Source of the DNA: Immersiella caudata
Taxonomy: Eukaryota; Ascomycota; Sordariomycetes; Sordariales; Lasiosphaeriaceae
Length of the DNA stretch: 64,000 nt
Assembly (NCBI GenBank): GCA_030512335.1
Contig: JAULSU010000002.1
Span: forward strand, 6,138,001-6,202,000
Direction: 5' to 3'
The position numbers were made by a program, and so were the translations under genes. Numbering within the stretch: position 1 is the stretch's first letter; each line of letters begins with the position of its first letter. This document shows, piece after piece, positions 11,390 through 24,000 of the stretch. Under the pieces are notes generated by a model. That model was not told where the DNA came from and did no database searches. It worked only from the letters and a program-made list of their open reading frames with translations.

Positions 11390-11523
11390 CAACCCGCGCC
11401 GTAGACCTGGCCTCACTTGTATTTCCATTGAACTCCTCTTTTTCAGCTATAACCTGGATATTGGAAAACAACTTCGAGAATTGGAACAACAGAGAAGACA
11501 TTCCCCCGATATCATACAAACCC

Positions 11524-13030
11524 TCACTTAGACCGAACGGGTAGCTTATTCCCAGAAGTCTCCTTTCCGATGCTCTCACGCAAGATAGCAACCTGCTTCT
11601 GAATCTCCTCCCAGAGCTTCAAGCCCTCCAGGTGGCCACGGCTCGAAGCCACCACCCACTCGTCGTCCTCTCCTCCGCTTGCGCTTCCCTTGCCGTTGAA
11701 CACACGCTTATCCTTGTCTGCGCTTGCAATCGCAAGAAGCGAGGCCACAAACGCTTCCTGGATGTACGCAAAGCTGAAATCGTGTGTGATGTCTGCGATG
11801 GCCTCGCAGAGCTCATCCGGGAACTCGACGGTCTTGTTGTCCTTCAGCTTGGCCTGCCAGAATTTGCAGTAGGCCACGCGCTGCTTGAAGTCAGGGTCGG
11901 GGAAGAAGTAAAGGCGGTCAAAACGGGAGGGGCGTTTCTGTCATGGTCAGCTTAGTGTTCAAGATCGTTGGGGTAGGGAACTTACCGCAATGCCTGGGTC
12001 CAGTCTCTCCAGATGGTTGGTGCTGCCGACGATGAAGATACCGTCGTTGCTCTTGAGCCCGTCAATCTCATTGAGGAAGTAGCTGCGCACTTGATCCGTC
12101 ACGAGAGAATCAAGATCCTCAAAGATGAGATAGCATGGTGCCGTGCGACGTGCGAGGGTGAAGATTTGGCTGATGGCCTGCTCGGGGCCACCCCACTGTT
12201 TCTGGTCAGCGGGAATCAACTGAACAGGACAAAAGGCATACCGAGGAGAAATTTCGAACGTAGAGTGTCGGAATCGGATCCTTCTGCTTGTACAAGGTGT
12301 TCATCATGGCCTTGATCGAGATGGTCTTACCGTTACCAGGGGGCCCATAGTAAATCAAGCCGCGCTTCCACGGGACCTTGAGCTGCTCGTACGAGTCGCG
12401 GGAGTCGAAGAAAGACAAGTGGTCGTTAATAATGGCGTCCTTCATCTCCGAGTCGAGGATCACGGCATCCCATGAAGCCTTCATGACACTGCGGTAGAGG
12501 TCGGCGCTCTTTTGCCAGAAGCCGCCATCCCAGACCCAGACTTCTTCGTGGAGCTCGTTCGTCCACTTGCCGGCGGCGACGATGAGAGCCTCGGCCTTGT
12601 GGGTGTCTGTGGTGAGGATGTAGTTGTTGCGCACCTCCGGGTAAGGCCCAGTACCATCGCGGCCGTCGACCATGTACAGCAGGACCTCGAAGTCGTTCCA
12701 TTTGTACAGCAGCTTGGCAAAGGAAACGGTCTGGGCGATGCCTCCAGAGTTTCCGTCGAGGCGGCGGGCGGGAGGAATGTAGTTCTTCCAGATGAGTGAC
12801 GAGGGCAGATTCTCATTGTCGTTTTCCATCATTGTGTAGCTCGCGTGTCCGGCACCGGCAAACCCAAGGAGATCAGCTCCATAGCTGGGCGCAATGATGA
12901 GGTCGAGGTTGGGATACTGCCTGGTGAGAGCTGTGGCGATGACGGCATCAGTGTCAACGCGCTTCGCAGTCGAGTGCTTAAAGAAGGCGCGGGTGGCTTC
13001 GTCCCCATCGGATTTCCTGGGAGCTGCCAT
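11524..13030 (-). CDS. AAA+ ATPase, 470 aa
   Basis: Exons 13030-12242, 12195-11986 and 11937-11524, with introns of 46 and 48 nt; all exons are whole codons and the frame closes. Walker A is GPPGNGKT (about 228-235), Walker B LIFEDLDSL (about 286), sensor 1 GSTNHLERLD (about 319), followed by RPSRFDRLYFFPDP carrying the arginine-finger region and the start of the C-terminal lid. The N-terminal 220 residues precede the ATPase core without a recognisable mitochondrial presequence or BCS1 domain. It is a single-AAA protein of a type widespread in filamentous fungi; the substrate is unknown. The start MAAPRKSDG is the first ATG in an otherwise open upstream frame. Confidence 0.85.
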
Positions 13031-14120
13031 GATGGAGACCTGTGTAGTGGGTAGGGTAGTGATGATTGGAACTTGCCAGAGTGTCTCCTTGACGCCGCGG
13101 GATGAAGCAATTGAAGTGGGAAGAAGCTCAGTCGAGGGATTCCACGCCGAGCTTACGTGGAGAATCTCGTGTTGCACTGCCCCCCGTCCCAACAAGGTGC
13201 ATGATTGGGAGCGGGAGCCAAGGTTGTGCAGGATGCGGGGAAGGAATGCAGGGGCACAGGCGCATCCAGCAGGCTGCCATCTGCACCTGCCACTTTCGTT
13301 GGGTCAAGGCAGTTTTAAGTTTTTCTGAAGAGCCTTGGGCGTTGGCCTGTGACGTGTTCAACTGCAGTTGTAAGATGACGACTGGAGATAACGACTGGAA
13401 AAGAGTCGAAAGAGACCGTGATTGATGTCGTTGAGCGTTGCTGGCGGCTATGGTGACGGGAGCCAAGTTCAGGGAGGAATCCACCCCTGCAACGCAGCAA
13501 CCAATCCCTGCAAAACAGTGGGTAGACGATAGCAGAACCCCAGACCTCTTATCGCTGCAAGGCTTCCATCTTGAGATGAAACTCTCAGCTCACTCGCTGG
13601 ACATGCAACTTGCAACTTCCAACTCGCAGTGCCTTCCCAATGACAACGGTTGCTGCCAGTGATGAACTGGGAATGGGTTCAGTGGGTCCACATTGCTGCC
13701 GTCATCTAGGACCCCACCAAGAGCACCCAAAGTTGACACTCCCACTCTGCCAATTAACGACCGTGCCACCAACCAACCTCAAAATGCCACCAATCGAGGC
13801 CCTCAACGCGACAGACACTCGCACAGCAGCAGCGCATTCGACAACAGCTGTGGCGTCATGTCGTGAGACCAGATCCAATGTTGTCACCATGACAGCCAAG
13901 CTGGGATGAAATGGATAGCTGCATGGACCAATAGGACCTCAACCCAGTCCCACTTTTGTTTTCTTTTGCACAGTCCAATCGCCGCAGCTCAATCGCAAAT
14001 CCGCCGCAAGCGCAAAACCCGCATCGCACCTTCACCAGCGCCCCTCGCGACGCGAAGATTGCGATCGCGATGCGACTTCGCGCAACATCTTCAACTCTAG
14101 TCGCCGCGACAGAGTGAAAA
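13031..14120. other. Intergenic, no gene seen
   Basis: Over 1 kb between the divergent AAA+ ATPase and APH-fold genes. Open frames of 60-140 codons exist on both strands but none shows domain or codon-bias support. It probably holds both promoters. Confidence 0.45.
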
Positions 14121-15473
14121 ATGCGCGACCTCGCGCTCCGCGATGGCCTCGCGTGGGACGACGCGCCAAATCGTCTCGATGTCTCCGCGCGGTGGACCCG
14201 CGAGCCAGACATCGCCGCTATCGCTTCCGTCTGCCGCCGCCACCTTGGCATCCACCCAAGCGCACCCGACGCAGATTGCGCCGTTTACTTCCACACCGCC
14301 GGCACCTACAACAAGCTCTACCTCGTTGACAGCTCCCGCGGGCGATACATGATGCGCGTATCCCTCCCCGTCGACCCCGGCGCCAAAACCCGCGGCGAGG
14401 TCGCAACGCTCCAGCTCGTCCGTCGCAAAACCGACATCCCCGTCCCTCGAGTAATCGCCTTTGACGACACCTCCTCCAGCGAGATCGGATTTGAATGGAT
14501 CCTGATGGAACTCATGCCCGGCCGCCCCACCTACTACCGCTGGCGCCGCATGACCATGTCCCAAAAAGAAACCCTCGTATCCCGCGTCGCCGAATTCCAA
14601 GCCCAGCTGTTCCGCTGCGGTCCCCCAGGCTTTTCTGGCTTCCGCGCCATCGGCACCCTCGGCACCTCCGAAGTCCCCGAACCAGGACCCATCGTCTCCG
14701 CTGTCTTCTTCGAAGGTGCACACTTCCACTACACCGTCCCCCGGGGCCCTTTCAACTCCTCACACGACTGGCTGCGCGCGCACCTCATGATTATCATCAA
14801 GGAGCACACGACGGCGCTTGCTAATTCCGACGCTGCCGATCGCGAGTATGCCGAAGGGGTCCTGCGCGTGACTCGCAAGTTGCTGCGTCTACTTCCGAAG
14901 ATCTTCCCGCAGCTAATCCACCCACCGGAACGCACCGTGCTGTGGCACGACGAACTATCGCTCATGAACCTGATGGTGGATGATTCCGGACGCATCACCG
15001 CGGTGATTGATTGGGAGTGTGTTTCGACGATGCCAAGGTGGGTTGCGTCGCAGATGCCGGAGTTTCTGCGGGGCACGAGGAGGGAGGAGAAGCCAGATCG
15101 GAGTCGCTATACGGATGTGAGTGAGACGGGGAGTGATCCTTCAGACGGGGACTTGGCGGATAGTTTGGACAATGAGGGGAAGACGGAGCTGTATTGGATT
15201 CATTTGATGGAGTATGAGCAGACGCAGCTGAGGAAGGTGTATGCGGCGCGGATGCGACATCTTAGACCGGATTGGGATGTGGAGGTGGCGGAGGGGCATC
15301 TCAAGGTGGATTTTCTGGAAGCGGTGAGGAAATGCGGAGGGGGTTTCTATTTGAAGAGGATTGAGCAGTGGGTGGATGCGGTGGAGCGAAAGGAGTTTCA
15401 GGTTGGGTTGAGCGAGATTTTGAGGGTGGGCATTCGCAAGGAGAAGACAGACAAAGACAAGACAAAGAGATAG
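14121..15473 (+). CDS. APH-fold phosphotransferase family protein, 450 aa
   Basis: An intronless reading frame. The N-lobe has AGTYNKLYLVDSSRGRYMMR with the nucleotide-binding Lys replaced by the MRV strand, then GEVATLQLVRRKTDIPVPRV and the hinge FEWILMELMPG. The catalytic loop is LWHDELSLMNLMV (His276-Asp277, Asn283) and the metal-binding motif is AVIDWE. These are the aminoglycoside-phosphotransferase/choline-kinase-like signatures abundant in fungal genomes. The natural substrate is unknown, and drug resistance should not be inferred. A C-terminal tail of about 130 residues is charged and helical. The start is the first ATG after a GC-rich leader. Confidence 0.9.
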   Translation: MRDLALRDGLAWDDAPNRLDVSARWTREPDIAAIASVCRRHLGIHPSAPDADCAVYFHTAGTYNKLYLVDSSRGRYMMRVSLPVDPGAKTRGEVATLQLVRRKTDIPVPRVIAFDDTSSSEIGFEWILMELMPGRPTYYRWRRMTMSQKETLVSRVAEFQAQLFRCGPPGFSGFRAIGTLGTSEVPEPGPIVSAVFFEGAHFHYTVPRGPFNSSHDWLRAHLMIIIKEHTTALANSDAADREYAEGVLRVTRKLLRLLPKIFPQLIHPPERTVLWHDELSLMNLMVDDSGRITAVIDWECVSTMPRWVASQMPEFLRGTRREEKPDRSRYTDVSETGSDPSDGDLADSLDNEGKTELYWIHLMEYEQTQLRKVYAARMRHLRPDWDVEVAEGHLKVDFLEAVRKCGGGFYLKRIEQWVDAVERKEFQVGLSEILRVGIRKEKTDKDKTKR

Positions 15474-15719
15474 ACGCATTGTGCATTGTTGGTGCATGGC
15501 GTCTGCTAGATTGTATTTGGGAGCATGTCAGCATGGTGTTGTGGGTATCAGAATAGTTAGATTGTTTTATTTTACGATGTTGCCAAGAGCGTTGCGACGT
15601 TGGTCCAACTACCCCTGAGTTGTGAAATCTTCTTGTTGCCGTATATCCATTCCCTCCTCTCCTTATTCATCTTCCGGAAGACATCAAGCTTCTAAAGTTT
15701 CCCAACACACCTCGCAACA

Positions 15720-16607
15720 ATGGCCACTGTCGCCGAGATCACGGCATCCCTCGATGCAAGCACGATAGAGCAACTCGACACCGTGATATGCTCTAGTGGT
15801 TCAACGACCTTGTCGAAACGCCATGGGGATACGAAGAAGTGGATCACTCCCTGTGGGATCCAGAGGTTGTTGTCCCGGTCAACCGCAAGCATGGATGGCC
15901 TGGCGACGACTTTGATGGGGATGTCTTCCAAGCTGATCACAGACGGGCGCACGTGGGGAGGGAATTGAAGGAAGCGAGGGAAGGGCCGCGCAATAGAATC
16001 GATTAGTATCAGAAAGGTTTGAAGTGGAAGCGGCTCCATGGGTCAAACAATGCGAAGGCAAAGGCGGAGAAGGCCGGCTCGTTGGGATTTGCTCTGTGTT
16101 GAGATGGAGATTTTGGACATGGAGGCTGAGCTTCGAGATCTGGGAAAGGTCAAGGATGGGCATCTTATCTTTGAGGAGATCAGGCAGCTGGACGACGGGA
16201 CATTGGATGGAAAGAACCATGTCCAGAATGTCCGAAACGAGCTCGAAGATCCAAGCCTTGATGAAAACCGACACGCCGAGCGGCAAGTTGAAATGGAGAT
16301 GGCACAAAGGAGAGTGATGGTCGACGAGAAAGCTGTAGAGAGCGCTCGACTGGAAGTGTAGACCATATTTCCCGATCGGGCTGTGGAGCTTCGGATCGAT
16401 CTGACGGGTCGCTTGAGCGCAGTACTGAGAAATCTAGAATCTCATAGAAGGAGGACCAAAAGACTAACGGAATTCTTCGACACGGTGCTAGGGGGAGCCG
16501 AGGAAACCAAGAGGACGGTCCAGCGTAGGCTGGATCAGAGTGGAAAGGCGGTCGAAGATTTGCTTCGACAAAAGGAAGTGGTAGAGGCTGCCATTGCCGC
16601 CCGGTGA
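15720..16607 (+). pseudogene. Decayed coiled-coil protein gene
   Basis: Coding-like sequence runs from about 15797 (WFNDLVETPWGYEEVD, then WDPEVVVPVNRKHGWPGDDF) to a stop at 16605-16607. It is interrupted by TAG at 15794-15796 and 16004-16006, a frame change near 16095, and TAG at 16359-16361. After each break the same kind of sequence resumes: basic helix, then long heptad-rich segments such as LRDLGKVKDGHLIFEEIRQL and, after the third TAG, LTGRLSAVLRNLESHRRR and EDLLRQKEVVEAAIAAR. The composition suggests a long coiled coil. I do not recognise a family, and no intron model removes the stops. Confidence 0.6.
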
Positions 16608-16996
16608 AGCAGCTCGGTCAGGTTCTTCCTTCAACTGGTGGGCGGGCGCATTGTTGCGGGAAGAACAAAGGTCAGGGGCCTAACTCAAGAGATGGGATGG
16701 GAAGAAAGTGGCGATTTCCACATCACAAACTCAGTTCGAACTTCACGTCTGGTTCCGGTGATGGTCATCAACCCCGATCATTCCTCCTGATTACATCGTC
16801 TCTGCTTCAAAACTAATTCGTCAGCAGGGTGAGAAGCCATTCTTCCTGGGCCGCTCCCCTGGTTCTGCCTCTCTCTGCCTTTGCCCCATCGAGAACTGGG
16901 GTTCGGTGCATTGATTCGTCAGACGACGAATGACTCTCAACTTCATCCAAGACAATACACTTGAGTACAGTTCTGGACATCCTACCGGCATGTGGC
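16608..16996. other. Intergenic between converging pseudogenes
   Basis: No supported gene. The stretch separates the 3' ends of the coiled-coil and helicase relics. Confidence 0.4.
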
Positions 16997-19900
16997 TCAC
17001 TGTCTTTCCTCCGGCTCACTTCCACTGGATTCGAGATACTCCTGCAAATGCTGCAGTTGGTTGGACTTGAGCTCCCGCCGCTTCTCTTCGCTGAGCCGAA
17101 AGCCCCCGCTGGCTAATTGTAACTTGCGTAACTGTCGGCTTTGAACGACCTAGGGGCAATACAGTCAGCTTAAAAACTTCTTAGACCAAGGAGCTTTATG
17201 TTAGAAAACAAGCATACCTCTTCAATAGAGCGCTGCATCGCATAGCGGAAAACTGTCACCTTGTTTTGCTGATCTAGACGCATTACGCGACCAATGGCCT
17301 GCTTTTCTACGGCAGGGTTCCATTGAGGCTCAACAAGGTGCACCATGTTGGCAACGGTAAGCCCGTTCAATCTGGACAAAAATCAGCCATTCTCCACCCC
17401 CAGAAACGCGGCCCGTTCGTAGGTAGGTAAGGTACGTACCCAACGCCGCCAGTAGAGAAGGTCATCAACAAGACCCTAGAGGCAGTCCTGGTTTGGAATT
17501 GCTGCAACATGTTGTGTCGCTTCTTCACTGGGACATCGCCGTCCACACGGAGAAAATGAATGTTTCGCGCCTTCAGTGCATCGCCGAGAACGTCCAGTGT
17601 CTTTTTCCAAAACGAAAAGATAACGCTGTAACAAATCAGTCCGGGGTCATTAGCAAAGAAAAAGCCGAATTGCCATCTCTTACCACTTGTTTGTGAGATA
17701 ATGGGTCTGCACATTCTGGACGATGGCCTCAATCTTGGATGGCCATCTCTTTTCCTCGGTTCCCTGCGTCCCGGGTTCACCTTCGGCCACGATATCCATC
17801 TCGTGATCTCCGTGGCAGAGAGGGCAGATTGGTGAATCCGACTCACGGAAGCCGCTCTGATAGGGGTCGGCATAGCATTCGCTGCAAAGGAGTCGCCCAC
17901 AGGGGGTAAAGCGGCCCGAGTCCGTGCCTGAAGAGGCACTGCCAATGGAAAGAATATCCACAGAGCAATGTGCGCAGATGGCTTCGCCGCTTGCTGAAGG
18001 AGGCTGAGCGTCTCATCCGGCCCTCTCGATGGTTTCAGCGCTGAGAAAATATCTGCTCCGGGATTGGCCAGGCCGGTGTTGCAGAACATCCAGAGTCGAA
18101 GTAGGGCCTCCATCACAAGCTGGTGTGTCTTTTCGTCGCCTAGCCCTTTGGCTCCAATTGCTATTGCTCTTTTGCAGGCCAGCTCCAGCCGCCGGTATTC
18201 CCTTCGCTCTTGTGTGGTGAATTCCGGTTTGGCTGTCTCGTAGCAATGCTCCTGGTTTGGAAGAACTGTCTTGCTTCTCCTGAGACAAATGCTGGACAGT
18301 ATTGCCTGTAGATTCTTAAATTCCCCGTGGGTGGCCCCTTTACTGTGGTGAACTTTTGTCGCGTATTTTCTAAACGTTGCAGTTTGGTTGAAGATGGGCA
18401 TCCCTAGGAACTTGATGAGAGACCCAAGGTCGTCAAGAGAGTTTTGAATAGGGGTTCCGGTTAGGCACCAGCGTGCTTGCGACGATATGCTGCAGACGGC
18501 GTTGAACTGTTTGCTCGACCAGTTTCTGATAGTGTGGGCTGCGTCCCAAATTAGCGTCTGGGTGCCAGTGAGGAGAAAAAAGCGAGGTCTGGATCCCTGC
18601 ACCAACCTTCATCTAGGATCAGCCGAAACCAGCTGACTTGATGGAGGGGGCTGCGGTCTGCCTCTCCGAGCCTGCGATATTCTGCAAGCACTGTACCGTA
18701 TGTTGTCAGTACGATATCATATTCGCTGAGCAGTTTGACAGCTCTTTGTCTTTCCTGGCCGTGATACGAGACATATCGAACTGATCCAGGGTACAAATGT
18801 CTGTTCGAGATTGTGAACAGTTTACGTCCGCCGTGTATAGATAAGGGGGGAACGAACCTTTCAATCTCTCTCGCCCATGTATTGAGTAGGACTAGAATGA
18901 GATGGTTAGCTGCCGGTTACATCCTAGACCAGATGCATGCCCACGTTCAGATGGCACAATGACCATGGTTGCCTTGCAGCTCGTAGCAATGCGCTTGCTA
19001 AGATGAATTTTCGCTGCCCGGGAGGCAAAGTCCCTTGCCCTTTCCAACGACGACACTATCAATGCCAATGTTGTCAGTTTTTGCCGAGCCCCATGACATC
19101 CGCTAATATTCCCCCCATAAAGTCTTTGGACGATTTGCTCTTGGCTCCAGTGACAACGTTCTGGTAGCTGACGAGGCGCCCGTTAGCTGCTTGTATGTTC
19201 ACCCCGTGAATGGCTCAGTGAGAGTGGACAAGACGAACTAATCTTCCCCGATTGGGTTGGTCTTGAACTCCCACAACCTAGCTCCCGCGTTCAATGATCC
19301 TACTTCGCGCTGGACCATGAAATCCAGTGCCTCCTGTTGATGACTGTCGGGATCTCAGTATTGTGCCTTTCTCCTGCCACTGGGTAGCTGGTCAAATCAC
19401 GTACTGGAATAGAGCAGTGAGGACACGGGAGTCTTTCGCCGCCATAGCAATCGGTCGGTGGGCGGGGAGCTTGTCAAACCAATCCTCTATCCCCGCAAGA
19501 AGATCAACGAGCTCGGCTGCGTCCCCATCTCGGGATTTGTTATCAGGGACCGCCATATCTTCCGATTCCTCAACCATCAAGGTAGCTGGGACTCGGAGAG
19601 GATTTTCAGCCTTTTCGGGGCCAGGTGGCAGGTCGGGTAGTTGCAATGATTGGGGATTGTCGTAAAGGCAATCAATCATGCCCGTGTCTGGGTGTTGGAG
19701 GTAGCACTTGAATCTGCCGAGGGCTGTCCCAACCTGGGTTCCCGAATCGCTCTGCCCGAAGAGAACCAGCTTGACACTCATAAGGACGATTTTGCGGCGG
19801 CTTGTCTGTATTTTGCGTGCTTCTGCCATCTTTTCATTCCTCTCGGTCTCGGGCACCCAAGCATCGATGCGGAACCCCTGGGTAGTTGAACATTGCGAAA

Positions 19901-20547
19901 GCCATCGAAAGGATTCCATGTCCATTACGGCCACTGATCGTCCGTCCGGTATTTGGACCAGGCCATGGTCAGCCTTCAGCTCAATCCGCAGCTGAAGGTG
20001 TGCCTTGTCTCATTCCAAGGCCCGATGGATAGGCTCATATGCGGACGGTGGCCACTTCACTTGAACTTCCACGCTTGACAACTTTGCGACGCGTTAGCAC
20101 ATGGGCTAGACAATACATGGGACAAAAAACTGCATTTACCATTCCAAAACATATTTCTGGCGGGCAGACCGGAAGAGAAGCTTCCATGCCACTGGGAAGA
20201 CCACCCCCGTCCCAGCCGCTGATTGCCCCGGCCTGCTGACCGAAAGCTCCCATGTCGAAGACTTCAGTACCTAGAGCTGTGGGGTAGGAGAACGGCGTGA
20301 ACGCTGAAAAGTTGTGAACGCTTGATGTAATTGGGTTCCCAATGAAGGGAAATGCTGGGAGAGTCGCTCCAGCCGTGAAGTGATTGAGTCCTGAAAACTC
20401 ATCAGAGAAACCTGAGACGTGTTGAAAGTTGCCGTGGAATCCAGTTTGTAAGTCATCCCCCCAAGCCGTGTGCAGATGCAGTCGCTTGCTTCCTTGGGAA
20501 TCAGTGTCGTCGTCGAGGTATCGCTTCGGCGAATGACTGCCCTCCAT
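16997..20547 (-). pseudogene. SNF2/RAD16-HLTF-like helicase with RING finger, inactivated
   Basis: A multi-exon gene can be followed end to end. There is a Ser/Gly/Phe-rich N-terminus from ATG 20547, then HQQEALDFMVQRE, YQNVVTGAK, the motif I region GGILADVMGLGK, VSWFRLILDE spliced to AHTIRNWSSKQF (motif II as DEAH), WCLTGTPIQNSLDDLGSL, a RING finger (CAHC...CGRLLCSEC...CPLCHGD), and helicase-C motifs (RVDGDVP, LLMTFSTGGVG, VHLVEPQWNPAVEKQAIGRV). The last exon ends at 16997. Lesions are an in-frame TGA at 20012-20010, a one-base deletion directly after motif I Lys near 19080, and a frame change just before the RING near 17985. Each downstream part remains conserved and most splice sites survive, so inactivation looks recent. 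Confidence 0.85.
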
Positions 20548-21015
20548 GGTGCTCGTGTTCTCGGCACGCTGGCAGTGGAGGGTATGTCGAAATAGAGCTG
20601 CAATGAGGTTGATGAACCTCGCGGAAAACGCAGGGAGGACCTTGGCCGGTGTCGACGCCGTGAGACGCCGTCAGTGGGCGTCAAGCTGCAATTTTGCTGG
20701 TTTGCACAGCCCCCCACTTCTGGCTACATGGAGCTCCTCAGCCCAATGAAGCAACAGAATTTGGGCGTGGCGTTGGTTGCTCTTTCCTTTCGCGTCGAGA
20801 AATGGGGCGGACTGCAGCTCAGGTTTCACAAAGGCAGGCACAGCCGCCATCGGGCGCCAAATGGGTTGGGCAATGCTCCCAGCAACGTTTCTCGTCTTGA
20901 CTTGACCGCGTTCCCAGCAGCGATACGGAACCGCGCTCTTCTTCAGCAACGGCGCTGCCGCGCAAGGCACCTTTGACGAGCGAACTCCTCCTGTGCCTTG
21001 GCAAAGACGATCAAG
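20548..21015. promoter_or_regulatory. Promoter region between helicase relic and NACHT gene
   Basis: Divergent arrangement; no gene supported inside. No clear TATA element. Confidence 0.35.
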
Positions 21016-24000
21016 ATGGACATGCGCGACCAGTTCCGCCGCGCCTTGGACGATTTCAAGAAAAAGGCCGAATTGACGAGCGAAGAGTCCCGGTATTTCC
21101 AACTCAGCAGCTTCAATGACGTGCTCATGACCTTGGACCAGGTCCAGAAGGAGCAATCGAAGAAGAAGACGCTGGCGTTTATGAATAGAATTGACCCGTT
21201 TCTAAAGACAATGGCCGAATATGGCAAGGTTATTGAGGTTTTTGTCAATATGTCGGAGATTCTAGCCTTTGTTTGGGTGAGTCTTCATCGAGCAGTTCGC
21301 TGACGCCTCAGGTTCGAAGAATAGTGATCACTGATGACATTCTCTGGTGGATGTAGGGACCGATGAAGTTTCTCATCATGGTAGGCCCAAAAACCGTCAC
21401 CCCACTGGTCGGTCTCTATGATTGTTGACAACTCTGGCGCTCAGGTAGCGTCAAGTTTCGCCGACGCATTCAACTCCCTGTTGGACATATACCAGCAAAT
21501 TGGGGAGCAGATTCCGCTACTGGAGTCCTACCAACAACTGTTCTCAGACCATGTTCATATGAGACAACTCTTGGTGATGATTTATGAGGACATTCTCCGG
21601 GTTCACGCCATAGCTCTTCGATACTTCCGGCAAAAACGTATGCTCTCCCTCCTCCCCTTATATGACGATTCATCGCATCAGACGCTTACCAGTTTGGATA
21701 ACTCATAGTGTGGCGGCCTCTCTTTCAGTCCAGCTGGAAGGGCTTTGCGGCGGAGATCGATCTCTTAAAGGACAACCTTGCTCGCCATCGACGACTCATC
21801 GAAACCCGAGCTTCCCTTGTGGAGTTTGAGGCAGTTCAAAACCCGCGCAAACAGTCCGAGGCCAACTTTCGGGAACTCAAACTGGCCGAAGAGAGGCGAC
21901 GGAGAACGGCAGTGTTGCAATGGCTGTCTTCCCCAGGTGTCCACTCTGCTCATGAGCGTTGCTTGGAGGCCAGGGCCTGGAGTCCAACGTCTTGTCACTG
22001 GATTCTCGCGGACCCCTGTTTCCAAGACTGGGTAGATCCTCTATTCTGCTTATCTGTGGATCAACGGGAAGCCCGGCGCAGGTGAGATATCGATGCTACT
22101 GGGGTCACTGGTGTATCGTTCGCAGCTGACATGCTCAAGGAAAATCAGTGTTAGCATCCATCATCATTGAGCACGTGAGAGAGAAAGGCTTTAAGAATGT
22201 CTCCCTGTGCTTTTTCTACTTTGCTCACGGAAACCCAGAAAGGGACAAGTTCGTCCCCATGGCAAGGGCAATTCTCTCCCAGCTTCTGATCCAAGACACA
22301 TCCCTTCTGCTTCACTTGGAAACCACGATGACGTCCAGCGGCCAAGCCGTCTTGTGCAGCCGCGAACTCGCAAAGGAGTTGCTAAACATTGCTCTGAGGA
22401 GCCGCAAGACCTATGTTATTCTGGATGGCATTGACGAATGCGCGAGGGATGATCGAAAGGAGATCTGCACTTGGTTCAGGTCCTTTGCAGATTCGCTTCC
22501 TACGGCCAAACAAGACGAGATACGATGTCTTTTTCTCAGCCAAGACGATGGCTTTGCCAGGAAGGATCTCTCGATGCTGCCGACCCTCAGCATAACAGAA
22601 GATCGCACAAGCGGAGACATTGTGGGGTACACTCGCCACTGGCAGAAACGAATCGAAGAGAGATTTGGTTCGCTGCAGGATACAGGGCTAGACCTTTTCG
22701 GGATTGTTCCCAAACGTTCTCAGGGTGAGCGTGGGCTTAGGTCGAGTCCCAGAGCGTAGGAGCGCTAGCTAACTAGGTGCCTTGATTGCAGGCATGTTCA
22801 TCTTTGCGAAGTCTGTCCTCCATTTGCTCCACGAATGGATGGCGGAAAGGTTTCCACACCAGCTGGAGGAGGTGTATAGCCGGATACTCCAACGGCTTCT
22901 CGACAGCCACATTGCCGTCCAGCAACGCGACATCACCAAGAAACTGTTGTCTTGGATCTCCCTATCCAAGAGGCCTTTACGGTGGTATGAGATACAAGCC
23001 GCCATCTCGATCGACCTTGAGAAAGAGAGCGTTAATGACGCGAACCGCCGATTAGTGGATACCTCGAAATATTTGTGTGCATCCTTTGTCGAGATATATC
23101 CCGATCAAACGGTCGTGTTTGTTCACGGCACTGTCAGAGAGTAAGTCCGAGAGGACAGATACCGTTGAAATACCATGGTTGTGTCCATTGCTGATATTCT
23201 ATAGTTTCCTGAAATCCGCGGGCGTGGAAGTTATGATCCCGGCGAAAGTTGAGCTTGAACTGTGCCTACTGAGCATAGCATATCTCAACCTCCCAGCTAT
23301 CTGCACTCCAGGGAAAGATTCTCTAATACGAGGCCACTTTGCGTTTTACGACTACGCAGTTGCCTATTGGTCCCACCATTTTATGGCGTGGCTATCTGAA
23401 ACTGACCACGATGACTCCGACATCTTGGAGTTGGAGGAGACTTTTGAGCCATTCATCGACCAGCACTTCCGCCACGAGTGCCCACCGATCAACGTGTCCA
23501 AACAAATGCACGAGAAACTGCAGCCTATGAAAGACTTTGAGTTCTACGAATCATTGACCCAAGCCGTTGTGTGGTCACGGAAACAGCTCCTCGTCGCCGA
23601 CGACCTAGAAACTGACGAGAACAAACAATACCCGTTGGACTTTCCCAACATCTCACGGCTAATCAGGTCGCTTCTCGAGGATACCGTCAAAGAAAACCCA
23701 GCGCAAGATGTCAAGGAGGCCCTAGAGCTGTACTACGGCAGGAAATGGTTCAGATGCCCAATGCTCTACTGCCGGCACTTCTACGACGGCTTCGAGGCGC
23801 AGGACGACAGGGGAAACCACGTGCTTCGCCGCAAACGGGCTTATATGTGCACATTCGAGGGGTGCCATATGGCCACCTTTGGTTGCGTCTCCAAGAAGGA
23901 CCTGGACAAGCACTTGCTGGATACCCACGGCGTGGGACGGACCTTTCCCACCGTCCAGGACCCTAACGGTTCGTCTCGTGTCCTGAAACACCCAGCAACG

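Noticed and set aside
11524..13030. BCS1 identity for the AAA+ ATPase
   Set aside because: The P-loop GPPGNGKT and the absence of a BCS1 N-terminal domain or mitochondrial span do not fit.
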